DNA of 64,000 nt from Mesostigma viride (taxonomy: Eukaryota; Streptophyta; Mesostigmatophyceae; Mesostigmatales; Mesostigmataceae), in contig RPFO01000164.1 of assembly GCA_009746045.1 (NCBI GenBank), forward strand, positions 1,826,399-1,890,398. The letters run 5' to 3'. Below, in pieces: positions 26,501-36,500 of the stretch. The position numbers and the translations under genes are program-made. Numbering within the stretch: position 1 is the first letter of the stretch; every line of letters begins with the position of its first letter. The notes below the pieces were generated by a model. The model ran no database searches, was not told the DNA's origin, and was given only the letters and a program-made list of their open reading frames with translations.

Positions 26501-29500
26501 GAAAGCTCTGTGGTCGGGCTTTTCTTTGCCCTTGAGCGTCACGCCCTCTCGTCGCTGTTGCGCTGGTGCTTTTCTCCCTCTTGGCTGCTGCAACGCCATG
26601 CGAGCGTTTTAAGTTGCAATGCTCTGTGGCTCCTGACTGAGGCATTTAAGTAGTCACTAATGAAGTATTCCCTTCGAGTGTGCTCCATGGCACTTCCTGA
26701 CCTGGCCACTTCTTGCCTGCTGTACAGATGCCGTCATTCTGGTTTTCGACGTTTTTGAACACTGGGGCATTCTATTCGCTTGCTTGCAGCTGCCAAGTCC
26801 ATCTCCCAGCACTTACTCTGTGGGTGCATGAAAATATCTTGTATAGCAGACATCCGGTTGGCTACACCCAGTCCCCACCAAGCCGCCCCCCTCATATGGG
26901 AAGTCTTGCACCTGCCCCCTCCCCCTCTTGAACCCCTGGCAGCTGCGCGCGGTCCTCTCGGGTCTCTCCATCGCCTCGCGGCGACAGTTCCCTCAGCACA
27001 CCTTCTCGTTTGTGATGGTGAGGACAGGGGCCAATGTTGCGGTGCAGGTTAAGGCATTCGCGCTGCTTGTATAGTCATTTCATCAATTGTGTTCATGGAT
27101 GGTGAGGACGGGGGCCAATGTCGTGTTGGAGGCCAAGGCGTTCCTGCTTCTTGTGTGACTGTCATTTTGTTAGTTGTGTTTGTGGATGGTGAGGACAGCA
27201 TTGCTGCTGAGGCTATCGGACCGGCTTCATCAGCTATAGGGCCTTCGGCTTTGTGATGGAGAGGCCATGTGCCAACAACATCGCTGTGTAGTGTAAATTG
27301 TTGTACTACTTAAATACCAGCATATTGCAGCAATGATGTGTCATTACAACACATTGATGTAATTACGTTCATGCCCGGCTTGGCAGGCGAAACGATATGA
27401 AATGATGGGATCTCTGCCCCTGACAATGCCTGGTCGATTGAAATTCCGGTTATCGCCCTGCGGATATTTGTTTCCTGTAATGAGATAGGACACGGTGTCT
27501 GCGGTACCCACCAGTGGCTTGTCCGGTGGGTTCACGATCCACCCAGCCAACAGACCTAGCCTCTTATTCTTCCTCTGTCAAGCAATAGGAAAATTTTCTT
27601 AACTCATATTCTTGATTGCTGATCATTTTCTCCTTGCTTCGTGTATTTTTGTGATCTGCATGAGTTGCCCACACCGCCCATTTTGTCCTTGCGCTCACTT
27701 GTTTATGACCCCCTTCCCCGTGGGCCGATTCTCGAGCTCTTGCACCCCAGGCGCTGCGTGAGGTGGTGACGGCTGCAAGCAGCGAGAGCGAGCGGCTTGC
27801 GGCCAGGGCACGCGCGGCCGCCCAGTTTGGTACTGCCCGCTTCGCGGCCTTCAAGAAACGGCAGCCGCCACCGCAGGGGGCCGAAGAAGGTGACCGGGAG
27901 GGGGAGCAAGAAGAGGGAGAGCAAGCGGAGGAAGGCGGGCAAGGGGAGGGCGGCGATAAGAAAGGTGACGGACGCAAGGATGTTGCGGACGTGCGCGCCG
28001 CGTTCCTCTCTCATTTAGAGAAAAAACGGCAGGCGGCAGAGAAAGCGGCACGGCTAGAGGAAGGGGAGGAGGATGAGGGGGAGGGAGGAGACGGTGGCGG
28101 GCGCCAGGTGGCGACGGTTCCTTTGTCGCGGGAGCAACAGGGGGAGCTCCTGACGGACGTGCGCGCGGTACAGAGGGATCTCCAGGTGGGCCTCCGTTCG
28201 TCCCTGGCCGACCTGGCGGGCGCGGTTGTCGAGGCGGTCGTCCCGCTTCTGTCCTCCGCCACGCCGCCCCTTCGCCTGGCCGCGCTGGACGCGCTCCAAG
28301 CGGGCGTGGTCTGCCTTGCCCATTGTGATGATGCGGTGGCGTCTGCGCGCCAGCTGGCAGAGAGCGGCATGGAGGGTGCCGCGCGGTCAGTGGGCATCAC
28401 CCTGGAGCTAGGGACTGACTACGGCACGGGGGGGTTCAAGGCGCCGGGGGAGGGACGGCATGCAAACTTGGCATACCCGACAGGTGGCGCATGGACAACG
28501 CCCAGCGGGGCGGAGAGGCCAGAGGGGGTTGCGGAGGGGGATGAGGGGGATGATGTGGGGGGGCCGCACCCATCGACGCGTCTCCGCCAGCAGGGAGGTG
28601 CCAGGGGGGGCACGGCTGGCTCCCGTCCTGGCAAGGGCGTTCCATACAACTTTGTACTGCCCATCGTGCACCGGCTGTGGCCGCAGCTGGTGCTGGGACT
28701 GCAGCATCCCCGACGACCGGTGAGTGCAGGTGGAAATTTTGCGGGGTGAGAGGTGAGGCGCTTTGCGCGTGGTGGTTGTGGATGCACCTGTGTTTGCTGT
28801 TGCCTCTGTGACAGGTCAAGCTGCGAAGATCTGCGAATGTTGACACTAGTATATGAATGCTTACCTATACAAATCATACTAGATGTTTTATATAGCTGCT
28901 GTCTTTCATCATGCAAAGGAGGCATGTGGGCAAAGCCTCACCCATCCAAATATGTGCACACACCCTGTGGTAATGTTTCTTGCCGAACGCGCGGCCACCT
29001 CCCAGGTGGTCCTGCGCACACTGCAGCTGCTGCCTGTCCTCTGCCGTTGTGCTGGTGGCTCTTTCATGCAGCGCCGCATCTCGTCAGACGCCTGCTGGCC
29101 CCAGCTCATGAGCCTCCTGTGCAAGGGGCCGGTGCTGGAGGTGGCAGCAACAAGCGGTTGGGGGCAGCTGACGGCTCCCCTTCGCGTCTCCCCCTTGCTG
29201 GAGCTGCCATCCTCCTCATCCTCGTCGACATCGACACTCACGAGAAAGCTGGGCCTGCTGGGTGATGAGCGGGACGATGACGATGTCCCAGGTGGCAGCG
29301 CCACGGCGCTCGCGTCGTTGCTCCCTGGCAGCCTGGTAGGGCGCGAGCCCAGCATGGCGGGCGCGGTGGTCAAGGGCAGCGCCGCAGTGACATCTGGCAG
29401 GGGGGGGCTGAACACCGACACGTCCGCGGCGGCGGTCGCGGCGGTTCGTGCGGCGGTATTAAATTGCGTCGCTGAGATCGCGGAGCAACCCCAGAGCCAC

Positions 29501-29983
29501 GACGCGCTCTGCGGGATACCCCTCGCTCCAGCCGCCTATTTGTTTGCGACGCTGCTGCATCCATCACACCCGCGCGCGGTGGTGGAGGCGGCTGGCCGTG
29601 CGCTGCTGGCGTTGGCAAACGTGGACGCGGACACGACGTGGCTGGTTCTGGCAGACATGGCGTACTCGTGGGGAGGGGTGGAAGAACGGGTATTTGATCC
29701 CAAGTACCCAACCGGGCCTATTCCGGATCCCATAGCGCAGGAGACAGATAGCAGTTCTGTTCAGGAGAGGCAGCAAGGGACATCCGGACCCGACGTGGTG
29801 TTCCCCAGTCTGCATGAGCTTCTCTACCGCCGCAAGTCCACGACCACAGAGGTGTTGATGAGACAATCGTTCCTGCGCGAGACAGGGGGGTGTGAGGTGG
29901 ATGGCCACGCATTTGGGCCGGTAGAGGCCCGGCGTTGCGCCAGTAGTGCTGCTGCACTGCTGGCAAAGCTTGAGCAAGTTTGA
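11518..29983 (+). CDS. TTI1: TTI1-like HEAT-repeat protein (TELO2-interacting protein 1)
   Basis: Eighteen exons, all GT-AG and phase-consistent: 11518-11681, 12148-12370, 12905-13216, 13816-13905, 15342-16034, 16567-16674, 18085-18362, 19612-19744, 20580-21078, 21387-21453, 21584-22823, 23262-23348, 24019-24111, 24793-24885, 25918-25983, 26943-27017, 27751-28719, 29006-29983 (about 2055 aa). Family signatures in order: FFDYVNFPLSLLL near residue 54, SLAFFLPGVVSGLSRAIA near 268, HTLGSLTDVLL near 520, VLAYDDWPQVAG near 534, RRVYDALAAVCRLAG near 815, LLEGLGCLAKSLGK near 1271, NADYVVDSL near 1337, VLPIVHRLWPQLVLGL near 1710. TTI1 scaffolds TELO2 and TTI2 with HSP90/R2TP to mature PIKK kinases such as mTOR, ATM and ATR. 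The usual length is about 1,100-1,400 aa; the excess is Ala/Gly/Ser-rich insertions in exons 5, 9, 11 and 17. Exon 10 is the least certain. Confidence 0.85.
13965..14280. repeat. (GGTC)n then (GGGC)n tetranucleotide array
   Basis: In the TTI1 intron after exon 13816-13905, a GGTC tetramer array (about 13976-14130) changes into a GGGC array (to about 14280), starting some 60-70 bases after the donor. Both strands stay open in several frames (Arg-Ser-Val-Gly or Pro-Ala-Arg repeats), which reflects the repeat and is not evidence of a gene. Confidence 0.9.
14400..14880. repeat. 12-14 bp minisatellite (CATGTCCAGYGT), same intron
   Basis: Alternating 12- and 14-bp units built on CATGTCCAG(T/C)GT and GCCATGTCCAGC fill about 400 bp (14480-14880). 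They are preceded by a 23-bp direct duplication (TGCAGTGCATGATCAAAGGA) at 14390-14440. The repeat gives several long spurious open frames. Confidence 0.85.
16440..16555. repeat. 20-bp minisatellite upstream of a TTI1 acceptor
   Basis: Five to six copies of TGTTCCTATACTAAACCGTG with single-base variants end about 12 bases before the acceptor of exon 16567-16674. They form part of its pyrimidine-rich tract. Confidence 0.9.
17431..18030. repeat. 30-bp minisatellite headed by (CCTAA)n
   Basis: Nineteen to twenty units of TTCACCAACTTGATGGAAAC plus CTAACCTAAA run to about 55 bp before the acceptor of TTI1 exon 18085-18362. At the left end (17432-17456) the CCTAA portion alone repeats five times, identical to a pentameric TTAGG telomere motif on the other strand. 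Unit variants (CTGACCTACA, GGAGAC) recur in the array, suggesting block duplication. Confidence 0.9.
19109..19279. repeat. Foldback (long imperfect hairpin) in a TTI1 intron
   Basis: The left arm 19109-19170 and right arm 19218-19279 are inverted copies of about 62 bp with roughly 85-90% identity (shared core CCCATCACAGGGATGCA, and CATCATACAA/CATACAA outside). The loop is about 47 bp. It may be a MITE relic or a transcribed hairpin precursor, since it lies in a sense-transcribed intron. No target duplication is clear. Confidence 0.75.
20126..20255. repeat. 9-bp tandem array (GCAGATATA)n
   Basis: About 14 copies of a 9-bp unit in the TTI1 intron before exon 20580-21078. One copy carries AACAGATAT in place of AGCAGATAT. 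Confidence 0.9.
27005..27200 (+). repeat. About 85-bp tandem duplication of the exon 16 splice donor
   Basis: The TTI1 exon 26943-27017 ends TTTGTGATG|GTGAGGACAG. The sequence GGATGGTGAGGACGGGGGCC recurs near 27098 and GGATGGTGAGGACAGC near 27185, each followed by similar intron sequence (GCCAATGT, AAGGC, TTGTGT). A fourth, weaker copy (TTTGTGATGGAGAGGCC) is at about 27249. Three competing donors are therefore present in tandem. Confidence 0.75.
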
Positions 29984-30317
29984 TGTCATGTCTGTTCCAA
30001 GTAATTTTCAGCCCATCTCTGTATCAGCCATCTCTAAGGCGGCCTGCCCGCTTGCGGCAGTGAGAGAAGCTAGTGCGTGCTAGAGGGCATGCTCCCTCCT
30101 CATTGTGTAGAAGGTTTTTCATTCGTATCCACTTGACACAGTCATATTAAGTGAGACAACTGCTCCTGGACGCATGATACATAATTTCATCATTGAGTCC
30201 ATTTAATACCAAGTGGCTTAGTTTTTGCATGCCGTACGCGATCCCGCAGGGGAGCTGCCTCGATTAAGATCAATATCATGCATGGTATAGAATGGCGTGA
30301 TCACGGACCTATTAATT

Positions 30318-32029
30318 ACTTAATTAATCAAACTTGTGCTCCCGTTGGGGAGTCACGGAGAACCGAAGTGCTTTTAATCCCTGTGTGTGCACAACAGGAA
30401 GAAAGGGACCCCCTTTCTTCTTCATGCCAGAGGCATGCCACAGCTGCAATCGGGCCCAATAAACAGCCCCGGCAAGATATGTGGGTGCAATAAGACCCAT
30501 GTGAGCATATCGTAACAAGGGGGCGTCCACATCTTGTGGTTGATCATCAGGTCCCCGCCCCTCCAGTACACCTTGGGCTTCTGGGGGTCCTGCTTGTGGC
30601 GGAGGTATTCCGGCCACAGGCCGGTCGTGTCGCTGCTGTTGCTGGGCGGGGGTCAGGTCGTCGTCCAGCGTCGATCCAGGTGAGGTCGTGCAACCTCTTG
30701 CGACGAGAAAGGGACCGCTGCTTGTCCTCAAGGGAGCTAGGGGAAGGTGAGCAGGACTGGCGGGGGAGCCGCCTTGTCCCGTGAGTGGGGAAGGCGGTGG
30801 CACCCACGCAGTTCTACCTCACCTACCAGGCCCATGAGGGTAAGGCTCCAGCTGGTCCTTAAGCTCGTCGGCAAGGGTGCTTGACGTCTCACCTGGCTTC
30901 TGGGGGAAGCGACGCAGCACCACCCGGCAGTCGCGGCGGGGGCGGTCGGTGGCCTCCCGTTGTTGCATGTGCGCGAAGGTCTTCAAGCTCCTGGAGTTTC
31001 GTAGCGATGGCGTCGGTAGTGGAGGCGGTCACTGTCCGCAGCAGGTCCGCATAGGAGAGGGGCAGGTGGTCGCCAGCATCCTGCCGGGGGGGCTGGGATG
31101 CGATGGTGGCCGTCTGCTCGATCCGCTATCTTTGGGACCTGCAGCTGTGGCATGCCTTTGGCATGAAGGAGACTGGGGGTCTCTGCCCTTTCTCCTGTTG
31201 TGCACACAGTGGGATGAAAAGCACTTCGGTGCTCCGTGACTCCCCAACGGGAGCACGTGTTTACTGTTTAATTGATTAATTAATTTGGGACCTGTGAGGC
31301 CAGGGCCTCGGTGTGCCGGGCGGTGATGGCTTCAAGCTTCTTCATGAGCACGCCGCACTTGCCCTCCACCTGGTTGAGGCGAGAGACAAGTGCAGCGTGC
31401 GTCTCAGATGCCTACGCCGCTGTGTGCAGCGTCGTGAACTGGGCCGGGTTGGAGCTTGTGGACGACCTTGGTTTCCACATTGGAGACCCGGGCCTCCACC
31501 GTGTTGAGCGTCGTGTTCAGCGAGGTCAGCTTCTCGGCCAACGGCCAGGTCACGTGCTCCTCCAGCACTGCATGCTCGGATGTCATCCTTGCCGAGGGAG
31601 GGAGCCGATGTGGCTGTCGGCCGCGCAGGCTGGGCTGGGGTGCGGATCTTGGCGGCGATTTTGTCCATCTATAGGTAGCTGGAAGAAGCTGCACATGATA
31701 GCGAGGCGGTGGTTGAATTCTGGCAGGGCGAGGAACGCCTCCAGGCCGTCGGCGGGGATGGGCTCATAGGGACCATGGAGCGTGCCTTCCTGTGCTAAGA
31801 AACGCACTTTTTCGGCGCATTCTGCCTCTGAATGGTACTTTCGCCATTTGTGTTCGTGGCAGGGTTTCTTGATCTCGGGCGAGGCACTGGGCGATGGGTT
31901 TAAGCTGGCGGTGGGTTGGCGGGCCCAGATGGCTGGGCCAGGACGATGGCGAGTGGGTTGGGCTGGGAGCCGGAATGCTCCTTTTCCAAGCCTCGCTTGG
32001 CTTTTGGAGTCGTCATAGCTGCTTGTCAC
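30318..32029 (-). mobile_element. Decayed LINE ORF1-type element (copy C)
   Basis: Minus-strand coding relic broken by frameshifts. From the ATG at 32029, a low-complexity N-terminus leads to HKWRKYHSEAECAEKVRFLA. A coiled-coil-like stretch follows (LAEKLTSLNTTLNTVEARVS, about 31530-31470). Next comes an RNA-recognition-like piece (DCRVVLRRFPQKPGE, about 30950-30890), then an L1-ORF1 C-terminal motif (STLDDDLTPAQQQQRHDRP, then VYWRGGDLMINHK, about 30680-30530). The 3' end, with a CTCCC-CAAC-GGGAG hairpin and TTAA-rich tail, lies at 30318-30370. I see no reverse transcriptase or endonuclease. Confidence 0.6.
31128..31287 (+). mobile_element. 3'-end fragment of the same LINE family, inverted inside copy C
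   Basis: This plus-strand segment (CTGCAGCTGTGGCATGCCTT, TGTTGTGCACACAGTGGGAT, AAAAGCACTTCGGTGCTCC, hairpin, TTAATTGATTAATTAA) mirrors the minus-strand 3' end at 30318-30480. It is an inserted 5'-truncated copy or an inverted duplication, and it interrupts the relic coding frame of copy C. Confidence 0.65.
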
Positions 32030-32337
32030 GTGCGTAGTGTTGTCAATACTGCGTTTCAGCCGTAACCGATTATACTGGCGGGTGCGTCTTAAAAAGGCGC
32101 ATCGAATGCATGCAAGCGGTCTGACCGAATTTGGGGCTCAGACGCAAAAGATCTGAACTCCGCCGTCAGCCATACCGCCGTCAGCCATTTTCACGGACCT
32201 ATGTGCATGTATACACCACAATTGCTTGACGATTTTTAGGGCTTGAGGGACTGTCACTAGTGAGTGCTCCGCGCCTGATTCAGTGCTCCGCGCATGATTC
32301 ATATTGAACATACAATTATCAGAATACAATTATAGCC

Positions 32338-33078
32338 ATTAATTGCCGCGTTAAGTTGCTATCGCCGCCTGAAATTCGGTGAACGCAACTTAACAGTATC
32401 TAATTAGGCAAGCATCCCACCCCCTCCTCTGGACTTCTATATGGCATTCGACAGCTAGCTATCCGTCGTCAAACCCGATCCAGCTGCATCAAAGCTGCCC
32501 GCAGTCCATTTTCCAGACCAGGCCTGGACCAGGTACCTATTTTGTGAGAAAGGCGGGCTGCAATATACAAGCCGCCCGCCGGGTGCACCAGCCATGCATC
32601 CACACAGTGCGTCAGTGCCAGCGTTTTATACCACGAATGAATGTGCCATATCATGTGTGCTTTCCGGCGGCGTTATGGTGGTAATTTCTGGCAAGTTGTC
32701 TCAATTACGGGCAGCCTGACGCATGCTATTGGATTCGTATGCACCGCATCCGCAGGCTGCAAATTCATTGGAATTGTAAGGTTGCATTCGCCCTTTTCAC
32801 TAACTGTCAAACTGATCGCCAGCAGGCGGGAAAGTCTGCGCGCCAGTGGAGCTTGCGTATTTTGCCGCCTAAAGCCACATAGCGGGTCCAGACTTGGCAA
32901 AAAGTGGCCTCCTGCGCGCGGCCCAAAATAGTCTGACACCTACAAATTTAGTAATTACTGCGTTAAGTTGCGATGGCACCACATGAATGCTTAAGTTGCG
33001 GTCGCCGCCCAAACTTCGGCGTTGCAACTTAACGCGGCAATGCAACCTTAAAAAAGCGCAACTTAATGCGGTAATGAC
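32338..33078. repeat. MITE-like element (32951-33078) and a relic (32338-32396)
   Basis: 32951-32972 (GTAATTACTGCGTTAAGTTG) and 33056-33077 are inverted copies matching at about 19 of 22 bases, enclosing 127 bp. Internal TTAAGTTGC / GCAACTTAA modules make further foldbacks. A partial copy sits at 32338-32396. The surrounding 32030-33546 has no gene that I can support. Confidence 0.55.
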
Positions 33079-33546
33079 TTCAATTGGAGTTCTAATTAAA
33101 TATGGCGCTGTCATATCCACGACATTATTTAATGAATTAATTAATTATTATGGAAGTAGTACTACTACTAATTATTAAGATTAGCAACTAGTACTCCGTG
33201 GCAGGCCGATCTGTGCATGGCCCACGCAAGTACGTTATATCACTGTTATGGCCATAACTTAATTTGCCCTGTGAGCAAGTCACTAAGGATGTGGCATGCA
33301 TGCCACACGTATATACAAATCTAGGAGACTGTCAGCTGTGTGAAGTGGTTTGTTGCCGGGCTCATATACCCCTTAGTTGTCTCACAGCATCAGCTGTAGT
33401 CTGGCCACGTGGGTTCACTATCATAGCTTCCATGTACCGAGATTGATCCAGATATGCATAGGCCAGGAGTTATATCATCAGCACCCGTTTTCATCACAAA
33501 TGGCTGCTGCTCATGGAAAGCCGGGCGGGCAGTTGAGGCAACTCCC

Positions 33547-36500
33547 TTACACGTCTTGGTCGGCAAGTATGCTCTCAAGGCGCGCCACCTCAGCATCTGA
33601 CACGTCAGCGTGAGAGCCGTCGCGGACAACCTGCATGACACATGCATGTGCGCAAGCCCGCCAAACATGACCAAAGCAATCACATCAGCACGTGTTTACA
33701 TCAGCAAAGCTGTACGGAATACATGCTTATTCTACTGGCCAGGTTAGGGGGAGAGCTCTGGCTCTGTATAATATAAGAGATGGACGCATAACTGGCTTCT
33801 GAAGTACAGATGGACTTATTACTTAGCTAGCCACCAGCCAGCAGTCAAACAAGGAAAATGCCCAGATTTTGTTAGTGTCTTAGAATCCACATAAGGCGCT
33901 GGATTGTCACCACCTCAGAGTTGCCGTGCAAGGCGGCAAAAAGTGGGATACTGCCAGGCAGGATGCATTTGAATGCCTTTCGTTATGTTCTGCTGCTCTT
34001 ATCTACTAACGCGTTCATACAGACAACTTGACTAGGGCTGGTTAACAAGGTGCTTGCACGGAGGGATGGAACAGACAGGCCGCTATTTATATACATCCAT
34101 TCTCAACTTGCCCACACGTCTCATGAGCCCAATGATAGATCTGGTAGCTCTCGAACCCCCCCCCACCGCCCTGTGGCGCGGCACACACTACCGCGGTATC
34201 AGCGGCAGACACCTAAACACCATTGCCGGCAAAAACTCGCATCCTGGAGTTAGCCGAGATGTTTAGGCTGACACACGGATTCCGGCCTGCGTGCTGTGTA
34301 CTGCCCACCGCGGCCGAGCGGGACACCTCAGTACCTGTACGGTACTGAGGTGTCGAGAGTGGACTGACACTTCACAGCCAACTAGCATGTCGATAGCATA
34401 GTGCTCCATCGGTACCGGATATCCGGTGCCGATGGGGTGGTGTGTTGTGGTGACGTGGTCGCATGGCTAGTGAGATGTCCAGTTGTCCGTCTCTAGCGGC
34501 TTCTAGCCGTAGGTGTGCAGTTGGCATTTAGGCGTAGAGGATTGGGGATTGGGCTCACGCTCAGGGCTGACCGGTGACACTGCACTCCCATTCTGAGCCT
34601 CACGCACTCTCATTTCCATCATTCCGCTGTCGTATTATATTCATAATACCAAGCGTCATTCATCGTTCTCGTTGTCCACTCAACTCCTGGTGCTCATGAC
34701 CCTCTTGTAGTAATGAATTAGTTGCTCTCCAAATTGTCCGGCTCAAGTGGCGAGACTGTTATAAGTTATTACCTTATGATGCTCCTCACAGGCCATGTGG
34801 CACCCAGGGACATGGTGCAGTGCTTGATACCTCACCACCCCTTGGGGAGACAAAGTTGTAGAGGTATTACTACAAAACTACATGGCTCATGCTTGATCTC
34901 ACTTTCCACCTAGACGGTGAATCCACCAGTAGGATAGTTAGAGAAACAAACAGCTGAGTACTGAGAAAGATATAGAAAACCTCACGACATGCTGCATGGC
35001 AGAATGAACCTGGCAGAAAGACCAAAGGCTGCATGGTCACTTACGCTGTCGTGCACCGCGGCCTTCATGTGGCCCTCCCTCTGCAGCAGGTCGTGCCGCC
35101 CCTGCCACTGGCATTCGTCACAGAGCACCACGAAGCGGCTGCGGCTGCAGCGTGCGCGCCCCCGGCTCTGCACGAGTGACGTCACCGTCAGGTCGGGCGT
35201 GTGGAAGCGGACGACCATGTGGCAGGCGGGCACGTCCAGACCTTCCTCGAGCACGCTGGTGGCCACCAGCAGCTTGATGCGGCCTGGGTGGGAGCAGCAG
35301 CAAATAGGAGCGCAGTGATCAGAGAGAAGGAATCAACGTTCGAAGTAGTGGCAGTCGGACTGATAGGAGCCAATGTTCAGAAAAATGGTAATCAGATATA
35401 GAAGTCAATTTTTTAATTGCATAGTAAGGAACTGAAGTCGCAGAAATGAGAATGGAAGAATAATGCATGCCTATGAAAGAGATGCTCCATTCATTGCAGG
35501 TGGAAACAGGCGGCGTACAAGTCAGGGATAAGGAACATGCGGAATGGACACACGTATGTGGAATCCTAGTAGCGCCCCTCACCCAATTCAACTCTGTGGA
35601 AGATGAGAGGGTGCCCACATGCCCACAGGGATGGAACAGATGCTGGCATTAACACAAAATGACTGCACATTGGTGACACAGAGTCGGTAAAACCAAAGGA
35701 AAACTTGGTATCCCATACCCGAGGCAAACTTCCTCAGCAGCGGCTTCTGCTGCTCTTGCCACTTCATGCCATCCGTACCCCCATGCCCCACCACCGCGCG
35801 CGGCCGCAGGGGGGCCAGTGAAGGCACATTGGCCAGGGTGTCCGCCAGCAGGTAGGCGCTCCTGCGCAGCTGCACGAACACGAGGATGCGGATGTCACTC
35901 GCGTCATGCGTGGTCACCACTTCTTCTAACAACGTCACCAAAGAATTAACGCGAGACGAGAACAAGGGGGAGGAGGATGGCACGGATGACGAGGGCGGCG
36001 CCAGCTGGCGGGCGAGCACGCCACGTGTCAGCTCCACAACGTCCGGCTCGAGTCCGGAGAACTGGCCTATGCACTCGTTGTCCTCTTCATCGTCTTCCTT
36101 CGCTCGTCGCCGCTTCTTGGACGCAGGGGCGGTCGGTGCAGTGCTGTCCCACACAGGGTCATGTTAATCAAGGGTGGTGGGGGGAACATATACCCATGAC
36201 CACATGGGTCCACGTTCATCAAAGGTGGTGGGGGGAACACATGCCCATGACCACATGGGTCCACGTTCATCAAAGGTGGGGGGGAACATATGCCCATGAC
36301 CACATGGGTCCACGTTCATCAAAGGTGGGGGGGGAACACATGCCCATGACCACATGGGTCCACGTTCATCAAAGGTGGGGGGGGAACACATGCCCATGAC
36401 CACATGGGTCCACGTTCATCAAAGGTGGGGGAACACATGCCCATGACCACATGGGTCCACGTTCATCAAAGGTGGGGGAACACATGCCCATGACCACATG

